Shown here one piece after another: positions 44,138 to 55,190 of a stretch of 64,000 bases of DNA. The stretch is from NCBI GenBank assembly GCA_020796225.1, contig CM036765.1:33942066-34006065 (forward strand), given 5' to 3'. The DNA comes from Arion vulgaris. Taxonomy: Eukaryota; Mollusca; Gastropoda; Stylommatophora; Arionidae. A program made the translations under genes and the position numbers. The notes under the pieces are model-generated. The model searched no databases and had not been told where the DNA came from. It worked only from the letters and a program-made list of their open reading frames with translations. Within the stretch, counting starts at the first letter, position 1, and each line of letters begins with the position of its first letter.

Positions 44138-45635
44138 GGTTATTGGTTACTAAACTGACGTCATTGCACTCCGGGCAGACCCATAGGTGCTCAGTCTCCC
44201 CAACAGATATCAAAGAGTATGCATACTGATGGTTCCTGTGGCTCGCTGATTAAACACACCTCTCACTCTGCCTCTCAGGCATCCAGTTCGACTTGAACAA
44301 CGGGTAACTCCAAACTGCTTAAATCGCTTGATCGATTCACCATCGATTTTAGTGTCCTCATCCAACAGAGAGTCGCGAAGAGACCGAAGAATATCCCCCT
44401 TATCCATCTTCAACTCCCCAACAATCGATGCTGTTGATGCAAGCCTGTCCGCTCCTCATTACCGTAAACACCTGCATGCCCAGGACAGTATATTCACGTA
44501 AGCCGCTGGAGGTTAGAAACTTCTATAGACGACATCCACTCATACCAAACCTGCCCTTCTGGATCTTGTGAAGCATCGACTGAGAGTCAGATACAACAAC
44601 TGCCCCAGTAAATGAAGTCCCAGAAATCCAATGGAGGACAGCAGTAACAGCCTCAACCTCCATCCTCATACTAGAAATAGTTGTCCTGTATGCCCCACCT
44701 TGCTCTGCAACAACCCTACCATGCGCATTAGCCAAGAAACCCCAGCCGGATTTCTCACCACGTTGAACCGACCCATCGATATATACAACAATATCATCAT
44801 CCCTTGCATTATCTTCTATCAGCAGCTTAACTGCGAGATCAGCCTTCATGTTGCCCCAATCTCTACATTCTCTTCCAAGAGTAATGATAACGTTGAGATA
44901 GTTCATCATGCTACCATCTGTTGGGATCCATTCTTCCCCTTTTGGTAGAGTCGCAACCGTAGTCACCTGGTTAATTGTTCTCTCAGCCTGGGCCATCCAC
45001 GACATGCCACGCTTGATTCCCGTGCCCTTAACATCATTAGTGTTCTTGTGAAGTGGATGTCTCTTATCCGAAGTAACCCGCATATATGCCTTGGTTTGGG
45101 CGATTGCATGACGGAGCGTAGTGACAGAAGGCCAAGCATATATCTCATCTTCACAATGGGGTATCTCTAGTGCAGCCCAGAACTATACGCATACCTTCAT
45201 TCTGAACCCGTTCGAGTCGTTCACATTGTGATCTTGATATCGTTAGAATTCTGAGTCCGTAATCTACCACTGACATTACCAGTCGATCGAACAAAATGGC
45301 AAGTAGTCTCTGCTCAAGGTGTGCGGCCACCATAACTTTGAGAGCCGCAAGACCACGCTTGCACCATTGTATCGACTGTTCAATATGGTGTTTGAAAGAT
45401 AGACTACGATCAAAGGTTATTCCAAGAAAGCGCAGTCTGTCTCTGCGCTCGATGGTATGTTCATCAAAGATTACACAGGGTAGGTCAGCCTTGACGATGT
45501 GATTATTCAACGAGCACCACAACATACACGTTTTTTCAGGATTGACCTGAGAGCGAGACTCTCTACAGCAACCCGAGATGCTATGCAATGTTTTCTGAAT
45601 GTCGTCAACCATCTCTCGTCTATCTGACCCAGTCC
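44138..45635 (-). mobile_element. I-1, copy 3, in GNB1L intron
   Basis: A 1,498-bp 5'-truncated copy flanked by the 11-bp TSD AGGCATAGGTT (44127-44137 and 45636-45646). The minus strand encodes the RT C-terminal half (MVDDIQKTLHSISGCCRESR; FLGITFDRSLSFKHHIEQSI; VVDYGLRILTISRSQCERLE) and RNase H (YIDGSVQ, MEVEAV, VVSDSQS). Here the first RNase H motif is YIDGS. A one-base loss near 44452 disrupts the NERADRLAS segment, in which the final Asp codon is still visible. Confidence 0.93.
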
Positions 45636-46104
45636 AGGCATAGGTTACTATCCCACTATGTACAACAATCTAAGAAAAACAAAACCCACAGAGTGTATAA
45701 CCAAAAAAATTAACCTTTAAACTGTCTCACTACATCCTTTTATAACAATTAATGCTGTTTCTCCCATATCTCATGTGTCCAAAATAAAGCCACATTAAGC
45801 TAATAAGTTGATTGTTTTACTCTTGAAGTTACAATAAACTATTGCTAGTACCACTGGGAAGTAAAGACGGCCGGAGTGATGTTGACCACATCACCCAGCA
45901 AGTGTTGATCGTGAAAAATGGTTCCTTTACCCCTTTACTTGCTAGCTCACAACTACTATTGTTGTATCATCTAACTGCATTGTCATGTTCTCTTGAACCG
46001 TCTTTTGAAAAAAATTAAACACAGCTTTTAATCTTTTTTTTTCAAATGCACCTGCAGTAGCATATATAACACATATGCAATATTAAAGTGCACCATTGAC
46101 TTAC

Positions 46105-46252
46105 ATGTCCTTTCTCATGTCCTGAAAAGATAACTGGCCTCTCTTTGTAAGTTTCATCTTGACCAAAGATAAGACTGGACACAGGACTCTGCCCACATAG
46201 AACCACTCTAGGGTCAGGAGGCACTCGTTTAATGTAATCACTCATCTCTGAC
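46105..46252 (-). CDS. GNB1L: GNB1L-like WD40 protein, first coding exon
   Basis: Acceptor TTATTTCAG precedes 46252; seven bases of 5' UTR are followed by ATG at 46245-46243 and 47 codons: MSDYIKRVPPDPRVVLCGQS, PVSSLIFGQDETYKERPVIF, SGHEKGH, ending at a perfect GTAAGT donor (46104-46099). PPDP-x-VL-G...PV--L-F...RP-IFSG---G-V matches the N-terminus of GNB1L. The start fits the family N-terminus; the in-frame upstream ATG lies in the intron. Confidence 0.92.
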
Positions 46253-46854
46253 CTGAAATAAAGAGATATTTTCTGAGTGCAATTTGTTGTTTTTATATTC
46301 AACTTTTTCTGCCAGCCATCAGATCACAATAGGCGGACATGACGACAGAACACGTTCTGCAAGATTGTCAACGGATAGCAGCTATAAGAAAAGCAACCTG
46401 GCCTCAAGCTTCGAGCTGGAAAAACACAGAGCTTCGCGGGAAGCTGTACGGAGGAACGGAGTCCCTTAAAACCACTGTAAAATTCATGATAAAAGTTGGT
46501 TCATCAGTCTAGGCCGGGATCGCGAGATCACAATAGATATACAAATTCTGAAAAGCTGATGTCTAGGCATGTCCTATTTCCTTCCTATCTTCCATGTAGA
46601 GCTGACACTCTTAAATAGTGCTTTCTACAATTTCTGGTATTTTTACAAATCTGACTCGCCAATTTCAAGTTGTCTGTACATGTAGTTTCTGTCTGTTGTA
46701 TCTAGTTCAGAGTCTGAAAATAATTGTCTGTTAATTGTGCGTTAATAGGTGGTAAGAGATTGCAGTTAGCTGTGTGTATCTGCTTCATAAATATTTATGA
46801 GTTTTATGATTTATCATATAATATGTCATTGTATAGCTGGTAAAGTTTATTTGC

Positions 46855-47097
46855 TTACATTTGTTCTATCAACCAAATTAACCAATCTTTGTGATCTGTT
46901 TCGTTTGCACCAAGAATGTTGAGTACATCGTGCCCCCTTACAGCATGTAGGACAGGCACATCTGTATTATCCAACAGGACACAAATTTGTATGGGCAGGT
47001 AACTGTAAGCTTTTACAAACAACCCTTTACTTGTACTGAAAGTAAGTAACACTAACCAGTAGCCGTTACTGAGTAACCACAGACTCATCACAATCAC
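46855..47097 (-). other. Unassigned frame in GNB1L intron 1
   Basis: An 80-residue minus frame (AYSYLPIQICVLLDNTDVPV, LHAVRGHDVLNILGANETDH) has a plausible composition but matches no family I know. It would have to lie in the 5' UTR intron of GNB1L. It may be a transposon remnant. Confidence 0.15.
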
Positions 47098-47124
47098 ATG
47101 GATGTCATCAGTGAGAAATCACCC

Positions 47125-47500
47125 CTACATCATCATCAAATAGCTTGTTCTTTGAGTAGAACTTTGCCACCCCAACAGTCCTCCGGAATTCTCTCTCTCA
47201 TAGGCCAGATGTTCCGCTTCAGCAGCCATCATGTTCAAACCATTAGTTACATCCTGAATCCATCTTCTCCATGGTCTTCCTCTTCTTCTCTTTGCTGGTA
47301 TGCCTCCTTCCATGATGGTCTTCTCCAGCCCTTCTTGTCTTTTTATATGTTCAAAATATTTCAATTTTCTCTTTCTTATTTGTAGCATCAGTTAGTTTTC
47401 TTTGATTTTGAGTTCTTTCTGGTTAGATCTATTTGGCAGTATTTGCTCTCTTCTCATTCTCTGTCCATCATCCATGATTATGATTGATATACGGAGGACT
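47125..47500 (-). mobile_element. Family B C-terminal fragment in GNB1L intron 1
   Basis: The minus strand reads LMLQIRKRKLKYFEHIKRQE, GLEKTIMEGGIPAKRRRGRP, WRRWIQDVTNGLNMMAAEAE and HLAYEREN, ending in a GAT repeat at its 3' end near 47130. It is one of the cleanest copies of the family B tail. Confidence 0.87.
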
Positions 47501-47844
47501 CTTCTGTAACACTTATAAAACAAAAGATAATAAAAGAGTGAACGTTAGTGCAAAAAAATTAGTCATAACATATAATAAAAACAATGTAAACTTCAAAGTC
47601 ACAATCTGATAATCAATCCGATATAATAAATTTCGATTCGTGAAGAAATGATTTAATGAAATCAGACGAGACTGAAAATGACAGTGAATTTGAAACAAAT
47701 GAGAGAAAATGTGAGGATGCTGGCCCGTGTATGTGCTTACAATTTTAATGGCAATATAACCTGTACAAATAAATTTGTTTGGGCCTTTAGAACATATCAT
47801 TGACATCAACGCTGCACTGAATAATATCAGTTATATGTACTTAC

Positions 47845-47889
47845 GCAAACAGTTGTCGTACATACCAAATACAACACGACAGACTGAAT
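47845..47889 (-). other. GNB1L: GNB1L 5' untranslated exon (inferred)
   Basis: An initiator-like TCAGTCT lies at 47886-47880 and a consensus donor, GTTTGC before GTAAGT, at 47844-47839. The first coding exon has an acceptor only seven bases before its ATG, so a spliced leader exon is required, and this one is the best placed. The exact start is inferred. Confidence 0.6.
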
Positions 47890-47894
47890 ATTAT

Positions 47895-47940
47895 TGTTTT
47901 TATATTTTGTACCGGAAGTGTTTTTTCGCGCATGCGCATT
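47895..47940 (-). promoter_or_regulatory. Housekeeping-type promoter, ETS and NRF1 sites
   Basis: ACCGGAAGTG (ETS/GABP type, 47911-47920) and the near-palindrome CGCGCATGCGCAT (NRF1 type, 47927-47939) are clustered just upstream of the inferred GNB1L start, in otherwise AT-rich sequence. A TATAAAA-like stretch is at about 47899-47905 on the minus strand. Such clusters mark promoters of constitutively expressed animal genes. Confidence 0.65.
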
Positions 47941-48205
47941 TAAAATGTAGATGGTTAAGAATTAATTGTCCAAATGTTGTATTCACAATATATATATGAT
48001 ACTGCAGTAAAACTATATGATACTGCAGTAAAACTATTTGATTGCCAAATGTTGTATCAATTCTAACATGTCAGCGAGAGTTGGAAAATTACTAAAGCTA
48101 TAGAAAGCAAGGTGCATGCATTTGAAAATAGATGTCTTCGAAAAATAATGAACATAAAATAATTCATAAGTGATGAAAACAGACTGATAATAAGAGAAAT
48201 ATCTA

Positions 48206-49346
48206 ATAGCCGTCCATCGCAAGCGATGATGACAACAATCTCAGACGTGTACTGTTGCACATCTCTGGTGTGTGCGGAGGTGACTGTAGAGTCCAATCCT
48301 AGAACAGAATCCCCGACCACAGGTGGGGCATACATGATCAAGGTTAGACATGTGCGTGTTGTGTGCTCTGTCTTTTCGCGCTGCTCGTTTTCTCTGTGAC
48401 TCAACAATACGATGATTCTCAGCTATTCGGGTTCCTCTTTTGTTGTTACAGCGCCACATTTGGCGATCTTGCGCAAGGATTCCCAGCACGTATTGTCTAT
48501 ATCGAAGCATTTCAGAGACACTTTAAGAGTGCCATACACTGCTATACACTGTCCATGTCTCGCTTGCGTACAGCAGCGTGGTTAGCACTATGGCCTGGTA
48601 AACTTTCAGCTTTGTGACTATGCTTATCCCTTCCGTTCCCACACAGTGACACGTAACCTTCCGAACGCAGCACTGGCTTTGGATATCCTATTGTGGACCT
48701 CAGAATCTATGTTTGCCGATCTGGATAGGAGGCTGCCAAGATAAGCAAAGTTGTCCGCTGACTGGAGACGCTGGTGTTTAATGTTGATGACTGGATCGTA
48801 ATACTGTTCTCTAGGGGCGGGCTGGAACATGACCTCTGTTTTTTTGGGTGTTAATGGTGAGGCCAAACCTATCACAGGCCATTGAGAACTTGTCCATGTA
48901 AGTCTGCATTTCTTCCACAGAGTTGGTAGCGAGTGCACAGTCATCAGCAAACAACAGGTTTGAGATAGTTGATTCTTTTACCTTGGTGGAGGATTTTAAC
49001 CTCCGAAGATTGAATAGGTTACCGTCTGTCCTGTATCTAATCTTTACCCCATGTTCGTCGCCTTTTCAAAAGACATCCGTGAGCATGGCAGCAAACATCA
49101 TGCTGAAGAGGGTTGGGGCCAGTACACAGCCCTGTTTGACGCCGTTGGTGACATGGAAGGCTTCCGACAGCTCCCATCAAGTACACGTGCCATCGTCAAA
49201 CTGTTGGACGATCTTGATGAATTTCCTGGGCATCCAAATTTTTCCATGATCTTCCATAGACCCTCCCTGTTAAACGTGTCGAAAGCCTTTGTCAGATCGA
49301 CAAAGACCATATAGAGGTTACGGTGCTGCTCTAGATTTATCTAGTC
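48206..49346 (-). mobile_element. CR1/RTE-like RT element nested in family A
   Basis: A 1,141-bp 5'-truncated copy with the 14-bp TSD AAGAGAAATATCTA at 48192-48205 and 49347-49360. The minus strand encodes RT from MVFVDLTKAFDTFNREGLWK onward, then KKTEVMFQPAPREQYYDPVI, FAYLGSLLSRSANIDSEVHN and YRQYVLGILAQDRQMW. It ends with a C2H2-like finger. Several frameshifts occur, for example near 49230 and 48840. Confidence 0.92.
48241..48510 (-). pseudogene. RT C-terminus ending in a C2H2-like finger
   Basis: The frame reads MLRYRQYVLGILAQDRQMWR, then HMSNLDHVCPTCGRGFCSRI and GLYSHLRTHQRCA. CPTCGR-F-SRIGLYSHLRTH has C-x2-C-x12-H-x3-H spacing. In the related animal RT families I know, a finger of this kind closes the ORF. 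Upstream, the frame is shifted relative to the RT palm part at 48624-48950. Confidence 0.8.
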
Positions 49347-49443
49347 AAGAGAAATATCTAGTCAACCACTAGTAGCAACTGTTATAAGAGGGAGAAGATG
49401 GCGATATGTTGGATACATTCTGAGAAGAAATTATGAAATAATC

Positions 49444-51036
49444 GTTATTGGTTACTAAACTGACGTCATTGTACTCCGGGCAGACCCATAAGTGCCCATT
49501 CTCCCTCAACAGATATCGAAGAGTATGCATACTGATGGTTCCTCTGGCTCACCGAATAAACACACCTCTCTCAGGCATCCAGTTCGACTTAAACAACGGG
49601 TAACTCCAATCTGCTTAAATCGCTTGATAGATTTAGCATCGATTTTAGTGTCCTCATCCAACACACAGTCGCGAAGAGACCGAAGAATATCCCCCTTATC
49701 CATCTTCAACTCCCCAACAATCGATGCTGTTGATGCAAGCCTGGCCGCTCTCTCATTACCGTAAACACCCGCATGCCCAGGACAGTATATCCACGTAAGC
49801 CGTTGGAGGTTAGAAACTTCTATAGACGACATCCACTCATACCGAAACCTGCCCTTCTGGATCTTGTGAAGCATCGACTGAGAGTCAGATACAACAACTG
49901 CCCCAGTAAATGAAGTCCCAGAGATCCAATGGAGGGCAGCAGTAACGGCCTCAACCTCCATCCTCATACTAGAAGTATTTGTCCTGTATGCCCCACTTCG
50001 CTCTGCAACAACCCTACCATGCGCATTAGCCAAGAAACCCTAGCCTGATTTCTCACCACGTTGAACCAACCCATCGGTATATACAACAACATCATCACCA
50101 CCTGCATTATCTTCTATCAGCTGCTTAACTGTGAGATCAGCCTTCATGTTGTCCCAATCTACATTCTCTTCCAAGAGTAATGATAACGTTGAGATAGTTG
50201 ATCATGCTACCATCTGTTGTGATCTATTCTTCCCCTTTTGGTTAGGGTCGCAACCGTAGTCACCTGGCCAATTGTTCTCTCAGCCTGGGCCATCCACGAA
50301 ATGCCACGCTTGATTCTCATGCCCTTAACATCGTTAGTGTTCTTGTGTAGTGGATGTCTCTTATCCTCAGTAACCCGCATTAAAGCCTTGGTTTGGGCGA
50401 TTGCATGGCGGGAGCGTAGTGAGAGAAGGCCAAGCATACATATCATCTTCACAATGGGGGTATCTCTAGTGCAGTCCAGGACTATTTGCATACCTTCATT
50501 CTGAACCCGTTCGAGTCGTTCACATTGTGATCTTGATATCGTAAGAATTCCGAGTCCGTAATCTACCACTGACATATCCAGTCGATCGAACCAAAGGGCA
50601 AGTAGTCTCTGCTCAAGGTGTGCGGCCACCATAACTTTGAGAGCCGCAAGACCACGCTTGCAACGTTGTATCGTCTGTTCAATATGGCAATAGGTGTTTG
50701 AAAGATAGACTACGATCAAAGGTTATTCCAAGATGGGCGCAGCCCGTCTCTGCGCTCGATGGTATGTTCATCAAAGATTACACAGGGTAGATCAGCCGTG
50801 ACTATGTGATTATTCAACGAGCACCACAACATACACGCTTTTCAGGATTGACCTGAGAGCGAGACTCTCTACATCAGCCAGAGATGGTATGTAATGTCTT
50901 CTGAATGTCGTCAACCATCTCTCGTCTATCTGACCCAGTCCTATATATTAAGATATCATCTGCAAATGTCAATGTCCAACCCAATCCGGTTGGCTGAATT
51001 TTAGCTACATTTACTGTGTAATATGTTAATTAATTA
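49444..51036 (-). mobile_element. I-1, copy 4, nested in family A
   Basis: A 1,593-bp copy with TSD ATGAAATAATC at 49433-49443 and 51037-51047. The minus strand contains the RT C-terminal half and RNase H (RMEVEAV, VVSDSQSM, YCPGHAGVYGNERA). RNase H is open at 49506-50033 (175 aa), but a stop just before cuts off the YTDGSV part. Its 5' truncation lies in the RT palm, near the codons for NVAKIQPTGLG. Confidence 0.93.
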
Positions 51037-51442
51037 ATGAAATAATCATAAAACAGATATTGAAGCGGGGAAGGGGTGGGGGCAAATGGTCCAAGAAAGA
51101 AATGACGCACTTGTGAAACCTTGAAACGAACTTTACTGAGGGAGGTAAGAAATACAGGACTCAATTCCATATAAGAAATTGAACGAGCTGCCCAGGAAAG
51201 AGCGGCATGGAGAAATTGCTTACAAGCGTTATGTAGTGTATAAAGGTACACGATGAATATAACAATAATAAATACGAGACTTTCGGAAAACAACAATTGT
51301 AAAACACTGAAATTGAACAACGACTATCATTTATCTCATCGTCTAACTATAATATAACTTTATAGATCTGAATAGGAGCATTTTTTTAATACAAAGATCA
51401 TCTAGCTCTTCAAATAAAAGAACCTTCGTTTATCGTGCTTTT

Positions 51443-51757
51443 CAAACAGCATCGACTTATCATCATCATCATCTATCACTTCAGCTAGAATAAGCGACCA
51501 CAGCATCGACTTATCATCATCATCTGTCACTTCAGCTAGAATAAGCGACCACAGCATCGACTTGTCATCATCATCTGTCACTTCAGCTAGAATAAGCGAC
51601 CACAGCATCGACTTATCATCATCATCTGTCACTTCAGCTAGAATAAGCGACCACAGCATCGACTTGTCATCATCATCTGTCACTTCAGCTAGAATAAGCG
51701 ACCACAGCATCGACTTGTCATCATAATCTGTCACTTCAGCTAGAATAAGCGACCATG
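51443..51757. repeat. 51-bp tandem array
   Basis: Six copies of a unit starting CAGCATCGACTTATCATCAT. Being 17 codons long, the minus strand stays open with the repeat DDDDKSMLWSLILAEVT, but there is no start context or flanking gene. Confidence 0.93.
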
Positions 51758-51759
51758 TA

Positions 51760-52155
51760 TCTCTACAAAAGTCTGTTCTTGATGATGACTATATGTTGGG
51801 ATATTGCCATTCTTCCGCACGGTGAAGCCAGACGGTCCAGGTTTTTTTTCTACCTGTCTTCTTCTGTCTCTTCTCCCATTGATTTTGCCGGTTGTCACAG
51901 TGTATTATAACCCCATCCCCCCATCCCAATCAATTTCTCATCACACGTCCAAGAAATGATGACTGCCTCTTTCTTGTATTGATAATAAGTTTTCTATGTG
52001 CCGTAATCTCTTTCAACACATCAACAATAGTAATTTTACCTATCCATTGGATTCTAATCATTCTGATATAAAACCACATCTCTGTTGTCTCCGGAGATTT
52101 TGCTATCTGGTTATTCATAGCCCATGTCTTGCATCTTATGTTAGCGCTCATCGCT
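51760..52155 (-). mobile_element. Family D RT fragment
   Basis: The minus strand reads KSPETTEMWFYIRMIRIQWI, GKITIVDVLKEI and RKRQSSFLGRVMRN, the E-W-RRM-RI-W---IT--EVL--------R--FLGH-MR pattern downstream of the RT palm. Its lower part is shared with 39446-39755. 52160-52750 shows no gene. Confidence 0.75.
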
Positions 52156-52754
52156 TAGCTGTGAACAAGAGAGATGTGTTGCGGTTCAATTTCAGTCTTT
52201 GACAATTGGGTTTTCCCCTCTAGAGCCTTATATACCTACCTGTCTACTTATTTACCACACTTATTATGCTCCGGTGCTTGTCTTTGGATTTTTGGAACTC
52301 TTTTTGGAACTGTTACACTTTGCTTCAAGCTACCTATGAATGTTGTGTGCATGTATACAATATGTCGGGATTTTGGCTAAGATCATAGTGTAGTGTCCAC
52401 TTCATTTCGACCAAAGGGTGGGAGAATTCATTGAGCCATTAAGCAACTAAAACAAATTCAGAACAGCACATATTCGAAAGAATGACGACGCTCGGAGTAT
52501 TTACACGTTTTAAACGTACCTGGGCCAACCAGTTGAGGCACTACCGGATAAGGGCTTAATTTTTAAAAATGTATTCGATATGAATATATTTATGTGCATG
52601 TAAACACTTTATTCACATCTATAGTCTTATTTACGACCTGCTTTTCCCATGACATTGATGATGTATGCACTATCCATTTACGTGTTCTCACTCCACAACT
52701 CACATATCGTCCTGTACTCCCGCGTTCCCTTGTATACAAATACATGTTAAATGA

Positions 52755-53010
52755 ATCATTCTGGAAGGCTTAATGTAACGAACCATTCCTGCATTATAAA
52801 GCCAGCCAAAATTTTGTTCAACGTATTCATTGAGTCGCTCAGTACACACGCATGTGTGGATTCATGTGTCGGACACATTGTTATCGCTTTGATATCCACT
52901 GTTAGGCTTCTCGTAGTGACAGCAAAGACACCGCTGTTCTTCTTGAAGTTTTGCATGTCGAGCTCACAGTAACTTACCATACACTGCGCTTGACACAAAT
53001 TACTGTGCCG
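52755..53010 (-). mobile_element. RNase H remnant of an I-type element
   Basis: The minus strand reads KNSGVFAVTTRSLTVDIKAI, then HACVLSDSMNTLNKILAGFI. TRSLTVDIKAI and VLSDSMN match the second and third RNase H motifs of I-2 (SLTMEVRAV, ILSDSMS). The catalytic Glu of the second motif is Asp here. Short and decayed. Confidence 0.65.
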
Positions 53011-53016
53011 GCAGTG

Positions 53017-53179
53017 CAGTGGCGGCTCGTGATAATTTTTGTTGCTAGGGCCAGATATTTTTTCCGGATAAATCATGGTTTTTGGTTGCTATATTTTCAT
53101 TTATAAAATATTAAATACACGTTATACATTATTTTGGTGGAGTCCGGCCCCACTGGCCCTTAATGACGAGCCGCCACTG
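53017..53179. mobile_element. 163-bp hAT-like MITE
   Basis: The terminal inverted repeats CAGTGGCGGCTCGT are exact over 14 bp at both ends. The flanking octamers CGGCAGTG and CGTCAATG agree at six of eight positions, as expected for an aged 8-bp TSD. There is no coding. A half copy is at 21800-21873. Confidence 0.88.
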
Positions 53180-53880
53180 CGTCAATGTATACCATAGCAT
53201 TACAATCCTTTGTCTATTCACCAACCATCGTGACTACTTTGCATTCATTAGGGATGCATTGAAAAAACCCAATCTGCACTTTGCTTTTATTCTAATACTG
53301 GTAGTATGATAGCACTTGTTTTATGAGATGAGACTGTTAGCTCCCATACCCATTGTTGACAGTGGTCCTATTCTATGCTCCTCGATTTAGGATCTCATAG
53401 TTCATACTGGAAATATACATATACTATGAAAGTCTAAACTACATCCATGGCATTCTAGACTCCCTCATATTTCATACATTATTCCCAGCACTATTCAATT
53501 TTAATGCTTTCTCCACATTTAACGTTAGTTTCTCAGTATCTCATTTTCTGTTTCATTTTTTCTCCGTTTATAGTGCTGTCTTCCTTTTGTTTTGGACCAT
53601 TATTTCCTTTATAGTTTTCATCAAGTCTACATATTCAAAATATTCGGATTATTGTTTTTCTCAATATTTCTCTCTCCACCTTTAATTTTTCCAGCACACA
53701 TTTATATTTTGCACATTTCCTCAATATATTATCACCAGTTGTGCAACAATCATTTGAGATGGAACAGGTGCAAATGTAATAGATATGTTTCTTCATGTAT
53801 GCTTTGATATTGACACTGATCAAAAGTTAAGCATTTTGTAGTTTCTTTCACTAGAGTTTAGGAGGTGCATGTTTTTCTCT
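53180..53880. other. Unassigned AT-rich stretch
   Basis: I see no gene, array or recognisable repeat. Short frames on both strands have no domain features. Confidence 0.5.
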
Positions 53881-53885
53881 AGTTC

Positions 53886-54402
53886 AATAATTTGAGATAC
53901 TGCACTTTTCAGAACCGGATGTGCTATGTTACTAACCTTACAGTATGAGATACCGCACTGTACAGAACCTGATGTGCTATGTCCCTAACCTTACAGTATG
54001 AGATACCGCACTGTACAGAACCTGATGTGCTATGTCCCTAACGTCACAGTATGAGATACTGCACTGTACAGAACCGTGTGCTATGTCCCTAACGTCACAG
54101 TATGAGATACTGCACTGTACAGAACCGGCTGTGCTATGCCCCTAACGTTACAGTATGAGATACTGCACTGTACAGAACCGGCTGTGCTATGCCCCTAACG
54201 TTACAGTATGAGATACTGCACTGTACAGAACCGGCTGTGCTATGCCCCTAACGTTACAGTATGAGATACTGCACTGTACAGAACCGGCTGTGCTATGCCC
54301 CTAACGTTACAGTATGAGATACTGCACTGTACAGAACCTGCTGTGCTATGCCCCTAACGTTACAGTATGAGATCTGCACTGTACAGAACCTGCTGTCTAT
54401 GC
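53886..54402. repeat. 53-bp tandem array
   Basis: About ten copies of a unit starting TAACGTTACAGTATGAGATA. The left copies are more diverged, the central ones nearly identical, and the last copy has several deletions. Confidence 0.95.
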
Positions 54403-54590
54403 AAACTCAGAAATCAAATTCTACAAAATATTCACCATTCAAAATTACCTTGGGGACCCTCGCCGGTGCTACAGAGTTTGTGCAGTGCCGCTGAGATCTT
54501 CCTGTGTGAGAAAGAGATCGGAGCACACATGGTTACTCACTGAAGTGCAATGATGATGGTCCAATCAATCAACAGAATCAACAACCAACC
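54403..54590 (+). repeat. SINE-2 tail
   Basis: TATTCACCATTCAAAATTAC, the CGCCGGTGCTACAGAGTT block and GAAAGAGATCGGAGCACACA match 2515-2680. The head is missing. Confidence 0.7.
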
Positions 54591-54599
54591 ATCACCTTG

Positions 54600-55190
54600 A
54601 CCACTGTATTTACTTTTGTAGGAACTTGTTCTGTACAGCTTCTGTCGAGTATGATGATGAGGCAAATGTTGATATCCACACAAGTATTGGTATCATTTCC
54701 CTGCTAAGGTTAATATCAGTAGGTCTACATACCTGCTGCATAACATATTTGGCATCGCTTATCCATGTTCTACCTATCTTCAGTCTATTCCCAGTAGGTG
54801 TAGTCAGCACATCGTTAAGTGGGTGCCGACTGTCACCTTTACTTTGAGATAATCACATGCTCTGTATAGTTGTAAACTCTATTAAAGTTTTTTGAAGCCG
54901 AAGGAGTGACTTTATTGTACCGGGTTTTACCCCATATGGCTCGGTCCCTCTGCAGAAATGGCACGCCACCTGCCGAGAGTATTGCACAAAGCACGAACTC
55001 CGTAGCTCCAGCAACAATCCTATGGGTCTCTGGAAAAAATGTACTCGTGAACAGAACGGCGCGGTCCGGATTCGAACCCACGACAACGGGCTTAACCACT
55101 AAACCACAATCCATAGTTGGGAAGTCTAGAAGGTATCTCATAGTTTGACGGGACGTGTCTCTGGTGTAACCAAGAATTGTACGGATTACT
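54600..55190 (-). mobile_element. I-2 fragment hosting a SINE-1
   Basis: 54610-54860 reads LTTPTGNRLKIGRTWISDAK and YVMQQVCRPTDINL on the minus strand. This parallels the I-2 segment CRLKRGRSWLSQTEDTLRKI and CDPSGIATG at 11050-11190. 55116-55190 continues with RYLLDFPTMDC, parallel to RNLLDIPIMDG at 35300. SINE-1 lies between. Confidence 0.7.
54880..55115 (-). repeat. SINE-1 copy, most complete
   Basis: The minus strand starts with an A-box GGTTTAGTGGTTAAGCCC and a B-box GGGTTCGAATCC (near 55073), then the full body (GAGCTACGGAGTTCGTGC, CGGCAGGTGGCGTGCCATTT, GCCATATGGGGTAAAACCCG) down to about 54880. It serves as the reference copy for the family. Confidence 0.85.

Larger units (their letters stand above)
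48000..51270 (+). mobile_element. Family A element split twice by later insertions
   Basis: Three pieces (about 48000-48205, 49361-49443, 51048-51270) form one element. They read the RVGKLLK...FENRCLRKIMN-like part, then SQPLVATVIRGRRWRYVGYI, then after the second gap a KRTLLREVR-like and CLQALC-like tail. Their order and joints match the uninterrupted copy at 41700-42135. It is dead, with many frame changes. Confidence 0.87.

Noticed and set aside
51402..51734. Acidic DDDDKSMLWSLILAEVT repeat protein
   Set aside because: A 17-codon tandem repeat, without start or flanking exon support.
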